A DNA stretch of 11,349 bases from assembly GCF_000003605.2 (NCBI RefSeq), contig NW_003158724.1, forward strand, positions 297,399 to 308,747, written 5' to 3'. This stretch comes from Saccoglossus kowalevskii. Lineage: Eukaryota; Hemichordata; Enteropneusta; Harrimaniidae. Positions 1 to 7,624 of the stretch are shown here, piece after piece. The notes beneath the pieces were generated by a model, which worked only from the letters and a program-made list of their open reading frames with translations, ran no database searches and was not told where the DNA came from. A program made the translations under genes and the position numbers. Every line of letters begins with the position of its first letter. Positions within the stretch are counted from its first letter, which is position 1.

Positions 1-99
1 TAGTACGATATCCCTTACGGAATCCTGCCTGGTTATTGTTTTTAATGTTATTATCTTCGGTATATTGACTAATTCTAGTGCTATATGCTTTTTGCACAG
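1..99 (+). other. 3' end of an upstream intron
   Basis: This is non-coding sequence ending in a good acceptor: a pyrimidine-rich stretch followed by TTTGCACAG at 91-99. The exon that follows starts in the middle of a codon (its first two bases complete a split codon). The gene therefore has at least one more coding exon upstream of the window, and its start codon and promoter are not visible here. Confidence 0.8.
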
Positions 100-168
100 G
101 TCTGGAATGTGTTGCTGAAACGTTATTTGGACCAGATCTCTTAAAGAAAGTACTGCCATATTACCAAG
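100..168 (+). CDS. Mblk-1: Internal coding exon (LCOR-like N-terminal block, part 1)
   Basis: This 69-base exon lies between TTTGCACAG and GTGAGT at 169. It encodes LECVAETLFGPDLLKKVLPY and then YQ, starting and ending in phase 1. The pattern (G)xExxxExLxGPxLLxxxxxx resembles the N-terminal block of long vertebrate LCOR/LCORL isoforms, where a GFES-ILEGLYGP type sequence precedes a DW..C..C motif. The exon is too short to trust alone. It is accepted because it has good splice sites, joins the next exon in frame and matches that family pattern. No stop codon occurs in the chosen frame. Confidence 0.75.
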
Positions 169-3100
169 GTGAGTCTCACATTTTGGAATACTATATAGTG
201 TTCAGTACAGGTATGACCTAAACACCATTTTGGTCTCTACTCAGACAAATCTGTTGCTGCTATTTGTAGACAATGTCATTTTATGGTTCAATAGTTTAAT
301 AAAAAAGCGAGAGGTGAAATTATTTCAGTATGTGAGGAAAGAAAGCAGTTCCTGTTAATGGTTGATAATAACACCAATCTTTCAGGTATTGTGGTCAAAT
401 ATACTGTTGTAATTAGTAAACAAAATAATTTATGACTTTTGTCACTGGTGGCGCTTTGCTCTATGGCAACATTGTAAGTATGACATTTACTGTAGAATAC
501 TTTATTTTCGCTTGGAATTTATTTTCGCTGAAGGAATGCTTCTGTGAAAATAAAATCCAGCGAATATACTTTTTTTCCTATATTTCACATTAAACTCATC
601 AAAAATCAGTGAAAGTAAATTCCATAAGAAACGCCCCAAAAGCCTTTTCAGCGAAAATTAATTCCAGCGAAAATAAAGTATTCCACAGTATTTACTAAGT
701 TTGCAAATTTAACTGATTTTTAAATTTATTCAATATCCACTACACTGAAAGAGTGAGTAAAATCTAAATTATCAGTACTAACAATTGTCTGACCCACTAT
801 CAATTAATCATGCTATGTTGCCCATGGTCAGGACAGCTGTCAACTTGTACATGTTCAGATAGCTTTTTTATGGATAATTAATGCGCTTCAAAGAAAAACA
901 AAATCAGATTATTAAACAGACACCCAACCAGGCAACAGTTGATTCATTGTTACATTTAAGCATAAAAGTCAGAATATAAGCCCCTAAACTAAATTTATGA
1001 CACTTGCAAACCAAACAAATATTTGATTCTAAGCTCTTCTCCAAATCTTTCCTTGCTTGTTTGTATATTTTTAATTGTCTTTTTAGCTTGATATTGCTTT
1101 TGGGATATGACTTTTCTTACTTTAATTTATCTTTTGAAAAATCTTTTAGTACATATGCTGATATATAAATGACAAAATAAGTTGTATTTTAACAATACAG
1201 TGTATAATACATGTAACTGTTGGTTTATCTGCCCTTCTAATAGAGCAAATATGGTACATATATATATTATTGCCTGTTTAAAAACACAGTACAAAAATAA
1301 TTTGGTCACAGTAGTTCCACTATGCTTTGAAAAGTGCCAAAATCTATATGACTTAAACTCAGGGATTGCATTAAACCCAAATTACTGGCTTTTCACACCC
1401 CCAGTACTAAAGGGGGCCCCCATTTTTGTACAAGGTTTCCCATTTGTAATGAATATACACAGAATATATTGTCAATTCCTCTGCATCAAGACTCGCTACA
1501 CCAGGGAGAACAACAATGTTACATGTATAGGTGTGTCTCCATCTGATGCATCATCAGATCAGACATAAAACCTTACGAAGGTAACCATTAACCATGTTTG
1601 TGATGGTAACATGTTAATAAAAATAAACAAACTACACTAGAATGGTAACCTATTCCATAAGCCCTGTATACTAATCTCCATATTCATTGTCAAGTTCATC
1701 TACACATGTATGTGTATTGTGCTACATAAATCTTACAAACAAAATTAGTTATAATATCATGAGAATATCACAAAGTATTCACAAAGATAGTATGGTAGTC
1801 ATATCAACCGAAGTGTGCATACTTTGAAGTATTCTCGTGAAAACTTATTATTATACATTTTTTTAGTGCTTACAGTAGTAATTTAATTGTAGCCCAAAAT
1901 TAAAAAGAAAAAATGTTGTGAGAGGATTCTATTTTTGTTGCATGCTTATAACACTTGTGCCTTTGATGTAACAAAGCAAAATTTTCGAATGTCACGCCAA
2001 TAGCCTTGAACCCACCAATATTGACAAATACCATTGTGTAAAAGTATAATATGAGGTTATTACGAGAATACCTCAAAGTATGCATGAAGACAGTACAGCT
2101 GGAGTATCGTCCGACACGCAGCGGAGGTCAATGCGATGGCATACTGTCTGAGTGCATACTTTGAGGTATCCTCGTAATAACCTTATTATTATACATCTTT
2201 TCCTTCCAATGATAAACCATGGGAATGCCGAAATCCAAAATAGTTTAGAACAGAATCAGCGAACTTCTTTTTGTGGAGTCCGGTCAAATCGTGGTGACAG
2301 CCATGTTTGTTTTTATTATTAGAGGACGCTTACGTGCGTAATCATTCCATATTTGGAATTCACATTTCCTAATATGGTAGTATGAAAATACCCCGTAAAA
2401 TACCACAAAATTACGGCACGCTGTAACTTATGGCGTTACGATGACAGATGTATAATAATATATCTTATCACTTTTTCAGAAGAAATAGAAGAGAGAGATG
2501 ATGATGACTATGATGATGAGCATGAACATGAAGTGGTTGATTGGAAGATGTATCAAGACTGTTCATTGTGTTCAGCAAGACAACAGTTGGTGGCTGTAAG
2601 TACTGTACATGTATGTACCAAATCTACTGGTAACCCTTTGCTATCTGTTTTGCATATTCTGTAAACTGTTTAATTTTTGCTGGCATCATTGATTAAAAAT
2701 ATGCTGGCGTTCTTGGAGAATATATTTTGCCATAGTCACAGTGACTCGCTGTCTTAAAGATCTGCTACAGCTTTAGTCAAAGTGCAATGTCTGGAGTTTA
2801 TGAGAAGAAAGACTTCCTCAACTATTGAAGAAGTCTAACCAGGACTTGGTGTATAATATCACCCTGAATCAGGGAAGGTTTAGGTTTGATCACCCAAGCC
2901 AACTTTTCACTCAACACAATCTACTAAGACCTCCAAACATGAAGTATTCCTTTCTCATATGTAAACCCGAAAAACAGCTGGGGTTTCCAGATCTGTAATT
3001 GGAATCTTTGATCTGTGTTATAAATAAATCTGTCACTTTGCCAGTAAAATTTGTGTCTACAAAATTGCAAAAAATTGTTGCACTTAAAACTTGAATGGTT

Positions 3101-6100
3101 TAGCATTTTGTTTTTTCACTGCTTTTTGGTTTCATTTTTAAAAGTACAAACTGCTTTTATTTCCTGAGAGATAATCTTCAATAATTTAGAAAATGTGAGA
3201 TTTTATTTCAGTGAACTTCTCATTGTGATTTTTGAGACAATGGATCTTTATTTGTTTGAGATTGGGAAGCTCATTGGAGCTTTTCAAGACTATCTCATTG
3301 CGTGGAACAGCCTCAACCGTTTTGAGTTTCATCCTTGAATAAAAAAAACATTCTTACTACCACATGACCATCAAGCAATTAAAAGTGACTGTCGTCAATT
3401 TTTGCCTGTTGAACAGCTTCAAATCAAATCGTGAAATTAACACCGACGAAAATTAAACAGTTTATAGTACTTTATATTTGTGCTTCCTGCAAGACTTAAC
3501 TGATAACTGTGGCTGTATCAAATCATTACAATAATAACTCCTGTATTGATGAGTTAGTGGCTCATGTAAAACTGTATTCTAAGTTGTTCATGTTTGTTTC
3601 AACAGGAATCTTTGGCCAGACACCAAAGGTATATAGAGAGTATGAAGGTCGCTAATAATGACCAGAAACATAGTGTTTATTTGGAGTACATGCACCCTGA
3701 CATTATTCGAGGTAAGTATAGGAATGCACACTTGCTTGCACACATAGGGCAGTGACTTGTTGGCAAGAATTAGTCACCCATTCAGTCAGTAATACATATC
3801 CAAAAGTATAGAATAACATTTGTTATTTGCTGTTGCTTCTGGTATTAAATATACATATATCATCTACATAACCATGTTCTGGTTAATGAAACACTGTATG
3901 GGCGGCATTGTCACAGCATATTCCTAGCTAGTAAAATTTTTGATCACACTGGTGCACATGCTAGTTTGCATGTAAAGAAATTATGTTGTATGCTGGTCTA
4001 AGAACATGTGTCATGTGATTGCTTCACAAAATATTTTTTTCTTTTCATATTCTCACAACCTCTATGAGAGTCAAATTCAAATTTTGCAGTTCTTAGCTTG
4101 TTTCTGAGTTTATGTTCAATGCATTATGACACAGGGATTTGAAAAAAATATCACAATACAAAATCTATAAATTAAGTGTCAAATTCTTAAAATGTGTAGC
4201 ATTATAAGGATTTAATATACAACTGTTTTAGTTCATGTCCCCAATATCAATTTTCAATCAATTTTCACCTCAGAAACCAATGCAAAAACAAACAAAAACA
4301 TCAAGGTAAAATCCATTGTTGGACTAATTTCATAACATAAAAAATTAAAAAATGATTTAATTCCTAATTTTATCTCAACCACAACTACATCCTTTCCTTC
4401 ATTCTATAAATGAAAGTGAATAATTTCTCACTTCTGTTTGACTTCTTTTTATGTAGAATCTGATTTGTACAGCATATCAGAAAGTCCGTCATCATCACAA
4501 CCTCCATCTCATCCAGCAACACCACTGCCTACTCAAGTGCCGTTGGAATCAGGCTCACCACAACCGCTAGATCTCAGTAAAAGGTCATCCTCTCCTGATG
4601 TTCTTCACAATGGCAAAAGTGCTGGCAATTCCTTTCTTAGAGTACCTTCACTCAAGCTTGCTGGGTGAGTACTCCGATTATAGAGATTGTAAAACTAAAA
4701 TTTTGTGAAAGTTTTCATATTTTATCTATTAAAAGTACATGTCTAGTAGAACAGTTCAAGTATTGTATACTGGATGATTAAAAATGTTACTTATTTTGAT
4801 CATAGACACTTCTCTGTCTTTTATATAAACACTACAAATAAAGCAAATACAGTACGCCTAATCATGTAACAGCTTTGTAGTTTACAGGTACCAGTATACC
4901 ACAATTTCATATCAGTATGAAATATCAACCAAGTTAAATTTTTGTGCCTTGTGAAAATATGGCTTTGAAATCACCATTGGATAACATAGGCTGTACTAGC
5001 GATGTGTAGTATGTTGTTACATTTATTTAATGATCCCATCTTAAAATAATTTTTCTTTATCATACTTTTTAATGTTCACAGACAGCACCATGGAGAAGTT
5101 AGCAGTAGACGAGGACGTCCACCTTTTAAGAGTTCTTACAATAGTACATATACTGAGGCCGACTTAAGACAAGCAATTCGTGATGTGCGTAGTGGTAAAC
5201 TTGGAACAAGGAGAGCTGCCATCCTGTATGGTATCCCAAGATCTACTATAAGAAACCATCTCAATAAACCAACCGTCTGGAGAAATGAGCGAAGTAGCTT
5301 GCCACGAGGAAATTCCAGCTCCTCATTGGGTGATTTATTAGAGAAACAGCCGATCGTGTTAAATAACGATAATGTTGATAGTATTAAAGTTGAGGAAAAG
5401 GAGTGGAATGGAAATAGCAGAGAAGCTAAGTTTGAAGATTCTGTTGTGGCTACTAATGGCGACTTGGAATGTCGGCCGTCTTTATTTAAAGAGGAAAGTC
5501 TGTTTAGCTCTGCTGTCGATAGCTTAACTTCAGCTTCTAATGGTATCAATGATGATGAAGTAGACCCTGTCACAAAGCTTAGAAATTTTCTGAAAGAGAA
5601 GCCAGATCCAGAGCAGATTTGTAAACGCCAACTTACAATGGGTGAGCTGATGCATGATAGTGCCTATAATGATTTCCTCTCTGACATCCCCGGCCGAGAT
5701 GAACAATTCAAAAATAAGAGAGGTTCTCTTAATTATGCAAATGAAATTAAACTACCCTTCCCTCCCAGTGTTTTTCGTCAACTCATTGAGCAGCGTGTTT
5801 CTGAGAAGCAGGAAATGCAGGAGAGTCAGAGGTCTGAACGAGAAAGCTCTTCAAACACACCACTGAAAGTACCGACCTACAAGCCACTCAATCCCCTAGC
5901 TGGCCAATCAGACGCTGCAGACAAATCCAAAACAAGTTTGATGAAAGATTTTGGAATTAACAGAAACTCGTTCAGCAGTGATCATTATAGTTCTAGTTCC
6001 AAGTCGCACCATCATCACTCTCATTCTCACCACCATCACCATCATCATCATAATAATTCGTATGATTCACATCATAAGCGGAAACATGAAGACCTTGACA

Positions 6101-7263
6101 AACCACAGAAGCAATCGCGTCCTAAAAGAGGTCGCTACAGGTGCTATGACCGGGACAACTTGATTCAAGCGGTTGAAGCAGTGCAGCGAGGTGAGATGAC
6201 CGTTACTAGAGCTGGTAATGTGTTTGGTGTTCCACATTCAACCCTGGAGTACAAGGTCAAGGAACGTCACTTACAGAGACAGAGCAAAAGAGCTTCAAAG
6301 CGACATCGAGATTTTTCAGATGCAGATCCATCTTCTAAGCCATCATCTCCTGTGTTGTCACCATCTTCATCATCTGTGTCCCTAGCTTCCCTAGCATCAT
6401 CCACTTCATCAACATCGTCTTTTCTAGAGAGAAGTATTTCAGGATGGTCATCATCAACATCTGATAGACATCGACTTGTTCCAAGCATCTTGAGAAAAAA
6501 CCGAAGCCATTCATCTAGCAGTAGTCTTCCTGGTAGTATGTTTGCGTCTTTGCTGGAAAGACCTCCACTTGTTGCAGTGTCCAGTGTAGATGAAGCAAGA
6601 AGAATACAGGAAGTGATGAATGCTCTTCGAGGTCCAACAGATGCATCACCATTACCCCGTTCAACTGAAAATACAGATTGTTTTATTGTAGGTGAAGTTA
6701 CTTCCCCAACAGATCAACCAAAAAGTTTACGTGAACTGTTTGAGAGACATTCCGAAAGGCCGGATTCATTTCTGGCGGAGTATGGGGCTTTAGGTTCAGT
6801 TGCTGGAGCGGGTCTTGGTGTGGATGGTTCCATCAGCAGCTTCCTTCAGAAGGCTGGTGCCATGGGAGGAGGTGGTTCACACAAGTCCAGTGCAGATGAA
6901 GCTTTACAAGATAGTGCAATAAAAACTGACACCAGTGCAATATATCAACGTAATTTAACTACCAATATAGACACTGCATTGAAAAACATAATGAGTGCGT
7001 TCCACAAAGGAACCACTGATAATGATCCTGAAAATGACTTAGATAGGAAAGAACAACAGACCAGAGATGAAGAAAGAGCAGAAGACAGCAACTCACAGCA
7101 TTCATCTGTGGAATTCAAAGCCAAGTTACGCAGATCATTTGAAAAGACTGCCCAAGATGTTGAACGTGAAATGTTGCTGCGAGATGATGATGATCAGAGT
7201 AGCAGTGATGATACATCAGTATACAGTTCACAGTCAAGAGTGAAGAATGATGAAATAGAGTGA
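100..7263 (+). CDS. Mblk-1: Mblk-1 / E93 (Eip93F) / LCOR-LCORL family psq-HTH transcription regulator, 5'-partial, 5 exons
   Basis: Spliced CDS: 100-168, 2480-2595, 3606-3711, 4457-4664, 5082-7263. Joined, it gives one open frame of 892 residues ending at TGA 7261-7263; residue numbers in this annotation count from the first full codon at 102. Seen in order: an LCOR-like N-terminal block (1-61), PLDLSKR (133-139), AT-hook-like RGRP (176-179), psq HTH 1 (about 189-228), LGDLL (248-252), IKVE (267-270), a His tract (475-489), basic clusters, psq HTH 2 (517-563, ending in STLEYKVKERHL), a Ser-rich linker and an acidic tail. The family is nuclear. Insect E93/Mblk-1 acts in ecdysone-dependent metamorphosis and neurons, nematode MBR-1 in neurite pruning, and vertebrate LCOR/LCORL as nuclear-receptor corepressors. 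Two psq domains point to the protostome branch. Intron phases 1,1,0,1,2 are all consistent with the frame. The physiological role in this animal is inference. Confidence 0.88.
488..690. mobile_element. MITE-like element with long terminal inverted repeats
   Basis: The left arm starts TACTGTAGAATACTTTATTT at 488 and runs to about 532 (TTTTCGCTGAA). The right arm, 647-690, is its reverse complement with few differences, beginning TTCAGCGAAAATTAATTCC and ending in CCACAGTA. The arms are about 44 bp, separated by about 115 bp that contain degenerate further copies of the same 'GTGAAAATAAATTCCAGCG' type word. TA lies at both ends, which would fit a Tc1/mariner-type TA target duplication, but this is not proven. 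There is no coding capacity. The inverted repeat is seen directly; the class assignment is inference. Confidence 0.75.
1750..1855. repeat. Diverged copy of a palindromic foldback element (copy A)
   Basis: The left arm carries CATGAGAATATCACAAAGTA and the right arm, around 1816-1840, carries GCATACTTTGAAGTATTCTC. These are imperfect reverse complements. The ends TATAAT.. (1750) and ..TTATTATTATA match those of copy B 190 bp downstream. The right arm is close to copy B's right arm, so both are members of one repeat family and this is the more decayed one. It lies wholly in intron 1 and encodes nothing. Confidence 0.7.
2044..2194. repeat. Palindromic foldback element, well preserved (copy B)
   Basis: Arms of about 53-56 bp (2044-2096 and 2139-2194) flank a GC-richer loop of about 42 bp. 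The left arm includes GAGGTTATTACGAGAATACC and TCAAAGTATGCATG; the right arm includes GCATACTTTGAGGTATCCTC and GTAATAACC. The arms differ at only a few positions, so the single strand would form a long, nearly continuous hairpin. The flanks fit a short TA target site. It is a MITE-like non-autonomous element in intron 1, oriented such that the intronic transcript would contain the hairpin. Confidence 0.8.
2480..2595 (+). CDS. Mblk-1: Internal coding exon (acidic stretch plus DWxMxxxCSxC motif)
   Basis: This 116-base exon has acceptor CACTTTTTCAG and donor GTAAGT at 2596. The split GAA codon and 38 codons read EIEERDDDDYDDEHEHE followed by VVDWKMYQDCSLCSARQQLV and A, ending in phase 0. The DWxMxxxCSxC pattern resembles the conserved DWSM..KCSFC motif of vertebrate LCOR/LCORL long isoforms, at the right distance after the GPxLL block. 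The CSLC pair could be half of a metal site, but no partner cysteines are seen nearby. The acidic run is low-complexity and probably disordered. Confidence 0.85.
2596..3605 (+). other. Intron 2 (1010 bp, phase 0)
   Basis: The intron runs from GTAAGT to a TTTGTTTCAACAG acceptor. Most of it (about 2661-3465) lies between a pair of matching inverted repeats and may be one inserted element. I see no coding sequence or structured RNA in it. Confidence 0.85.
2661..3465. mobile_element. Possible non-autonomous DNA transposon bounded by terminal inverted repeats
   Basis: The left arm at 2662-2683 begins TAAACTGTTTAATTTT; the right arm at 3443-3464 ends AAAATTAAACAGTTTA. Over 22 bp, 19 positions match in inverted orientation, including 16 in a row. 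The interval of about 800 bp encodes no transposase. A TA dinucleotide lies next to the AACTG terminus on both sides, as for TA-targeting elements. The paired arms are seen directly. That they bound one insertion is inference, because the spacing is long and no empty site is available for comparison. Confidence 0.5.
3606..3711 (+). CDS. Mblk-1: Internal coding exon
   Basis: This 106-base exon has acceptor TTTCAACAG and donor GTAAGT at 3712. It reads ESLARHQRYIESMKVANNDQ followed by KHSVYLEYMHPDIIR, starting in phase 0 and ending in phase 1. The peptide is hydrophilic with helical character and continues the N-terminal module without a recognised named domain. It is supported by its frame consistency with both neighbours and by clean splice signals. 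Confidence 0.85.
3712..4456 (+). other. Intron 3 (745 bp, phase 1)
   Basis: The intron runs from GTAAGT to a GACTTCTTTTTATGTAG acceptor. It is AT-rich throughout. I see no repeats with clear arms, no open frame worth reporting and no RNA gene. Confidence 0.85.
4457..4664 (+). CDS. Mblk-1: Internal coding exon with CtBP-binding motif
   Basis: This 208-base exon has acceptor TTTTTATGTAG and donor GTGAGT at 4665, and ends in phase 2. It encodes residues 98-165, a Ser/Pro-rich, probably disordered segment that contains PLDLSKR. A reading that runs through the donor hits TGA at 4666-4668, so splicing is required. The next exon restores a Gly codon (GG+A) and continues in frame. Confidence 0.9.
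4564..4584 (+). other. PLDLSKR motif, CtBP-binding site
   Basis: Residues 133-139 read PLDLSKR, the canonical PxDLS docking motif for the corepressor CtBP. E93/Mblk-1 and LCOR/LCORL proteins carry such motifs, so both presence and position (before the DNA-binding region) fit the family. Recruitment of CtBP here is inferred from the motif. Confidence 0.85.
4665..5081 (+). other. Intron 4 (417 bp, phase 2)
   Basis: The intron runs from GTGAGT to an AATGTTCACAG acceptor at 5081. A second AG four bases downstream (5084-5085) would break the reading frame, so 5082 is taken as the exon start. The intron holds no visible feature. Confidence 0.85.
5082..7263 (+). CDS. Mblk-1: Terminal coding exon: both psq HTH domains, His tract, Ser-rich and acidic tail
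   Basis: The exon contributes 2182 coding bases, residues 166-892. It opens with QHHGEVSSRRGRPPFKSSY, runs through psq domain 1, LXXLL, a SUMO consensus, a long hydrophilic region (including KLPFPPSVFRQLIEQRV at 389-405), the His tract, basic clusters and psq domain 2. After these come the Ser-rich linker, FASLL (653-657), SLRELFERHSERPDSFLAEY (714-733), TNIDTALKNIMSAFHK (793-808) and an acidic end. Outside the HTH domains most sequence is Ser/Asp/Glu/Lys-rich and probably disordered. The amphipathic blocks near 389, 714 and 793 look less random and may be conserved interaction helices. The GTG at 5185 is an internal Val codon, not a start. Confidence 0.92.
5110..5121 (+). other. AT-hook-like RGRP core
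   Basis: Residues 176-179 read RGRP within SSRRGRPPFKSSY, directly before psq domain 1. RGRP is the core of AT-hook minor-groove contacts. A single core without flanking Lys/Arg on both sides is weak evidence, but its position beside a DNA-binding domain is suggestive. A related basic segment, PKRGRYR, precedes psq domain 2. Confidence 0.45.
5149..5268 (+). other. psq-type HTH domain 1 (RHF1-like)
   Basis: Residues 189-228 begin YTEADLRQAIRDVRSGKLGT and continue RRAAILYGIPRSTIRNHLNK. The pattern YTxxDLxxAIxxVRxGKxxxRRAxxxYGIPRSTxxN is the classic Pipsqueak/psq helix-turn-helix signature, with GIPRST leading into the recognition helix. The second domain has PHSTLEYKVKE instead, so the two probably read different DNA sequences. 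The domain appears intact. Confidence 0.9.
5326..5340 (+). other. LXXLL nuclear-receptor box
   Basis: Residues 248-252 are LGDLL in the context SSLGDLLEKQ, an exact LXXLL match. This motif lets LCOR-family and E93-family proteins bind the ligand-binding domain of nuclear receptors. It lies 20 residues after psq domain 1. A related FASLL at 653-657 (6541-6555) does not meet the consensus. Function is inferred from the motif. Confidence 0.65.
5383..5394 (+). other. SUMO consensus IKVE with acidic tail
   Basis: Residues 267-270 read IKVE, followed by EKE. This matches the psi-K-x-E sumoylation consensus with the downstream negative charges seen in many sumoylated repressors. It is a short motif and may be coincidental. 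Confidence 0.4.
6007..6051 (+). other. Histidine-rich tract
   Basis: Residues 475-489 contain 13 His and 2 Ser (HHHHSHSHHHHHHHH), coded by mixed CAT and CAC codons, followed by NNSYDSHHKRKHE. Homopolymeric His runs occur in some nuclear regulators and can direct nuclear-speckle localisation or bind metals. The tract sits just before the nuclear localisation signal and psq domain 2, and is probably length-variable. Confidence 0.9.
6076..6135 (+). other. Bipartite-like nuclear localisation signal
   Basis: The segment begins KRKHEDLDKPQKQSR and continues into PKRGR, two basic clusters separated by about 12 residues immediately upstream of psq domain 2. A second basic cluster, RQSKRASKRHR (6277-6309), follows the domain. 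Both fit a nuclear protein; their activity is inferred. Confidence 0.6.
6133..6273 (+). other. psq-type HTH domain 2 (RHF2-like)
   Basis: Residues 517-563 start RYRCYDRDNLIQAVEAVQRG and end GVPHSTLEYKVKERHL. The GxPHSTLEYKVKER signature is diagnostic of the LCOR/LCORL/E93/Mblk-1/MBR-1 family and is its most conserved part. It is the strongest evidence for the gene identity. All HTH positions appear intact, and no indel or stop is seen. Confidence 0.95.
6313..6471 (+). other. Serine-rich low-complexity linker
   Basis: Residues from about 577 to 629 are dominated by Ser with Pro, Ala and Thr, for example SPSSSSVSLASLASSTSSTS. The segment is probably disordered and phosphorylatable. It separates psq domain 2 from the C-terminal region. 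Confidence 0.85.
7081..7260 (+). other. C-terminal charged helix and acidic/Ser tail
   Basis: A predicted amphipathic charged stretch, KAKLRRSFEKTAQDVEREML, leads into LRDDDDQSSSDDTSVYSSQS and ends KNDEIE before TGA. Ser next to Asp/Glu suggests casein-kinase-2-type sites. No domain is recognised. Confidence 0.6.
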
Positions 7264-7504
7264 AGTCGCATTGTAGGCTGTAATTAGGATTTTAATTGTT
7301 TATATGACATGTGTATAGTATAAATGATTATGCTATTCTGGTGTGGTATTTGGTGTTGGCCATTTTATAACCATTATATGTAGAATTTAAAAATGACATG
7401 TATGTATAAATTAAACAAAACATGATTGAATAATTTTCTAGATTTAAGTACTTTGGTATTTAGCATCCAAATTTCAACACTTATAAAATGAATTAAGCTT
7501 CATA

Positions 7505-7561
7505 CATACATACATACTATGTATCTCTGCTAAGTTGTTCTTTACATACTATGTATGTATG
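7505..7561 (+). repeat. Short inverted repeat (hairpin) in the 3' UTR
   Basis: CATACATACATACTATGT at 7505-7522 pairs with ACATACTATGTATGTATG at 7544-7561 (17 of 18 positions), with a 21-base loop. It probably grew from a TACA/TATG microsatellite. The stem is too short for a typical microRNA precursor. Confidence 0.75.
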
Positions 7562-7624
7562 TTGCACATAAAATTGTTGCTAACTTGTCAGAGTTAGATT
7601 AACTTCTTGTTAATATATTGGGGA

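Larger units (their letters stand above)
169..2479 (+). other. Intron 1 (2311 bp, phase 1)
   Basis: The intron runs from GTGAGT to a CACTTTTTCAG acceptor. It contains a MITE-like inverted-repeat element (488-690) and two copies of a palindromic foldback family (1750-1855 and 2044-2194), which are listed separately. A 128-codon open frame at 1182-1568 has Ile/Asn/Cys-rich composition and no recognisable domain, and it is treated as chance. Within it are a perfect GGGGGCCCCC palindrome at 1412-1421 and an ATCTGATG/CATCAGAT hairpin at 1541-1559. The rest is AT-rich sequence in which I see no gene. Confidence 0.8.

Noticed and set aside
1182-1568. 128-codon open frame on the + strand inside intron 1
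   Set aside because: Composition is Ile/Asn/Cys-rich with no recognisable domain, and it lies between well-supported exons without its own splice or promoter context. Probably chance or decayed repeat.
5185-5187. GTG as a possible start codon of a separate 692-residue protein
   Set aside because: The frame is open upstream to the acceptor at 5081 and the upstream residues complete psq domain 1, so this is an internal Val codon.
5136-5573. 145-codon open frame on the - strand
   Set aside because: It overlaps antisense to the coding sequence of psq domain 1 and following residues. It is a shadow of that frame.
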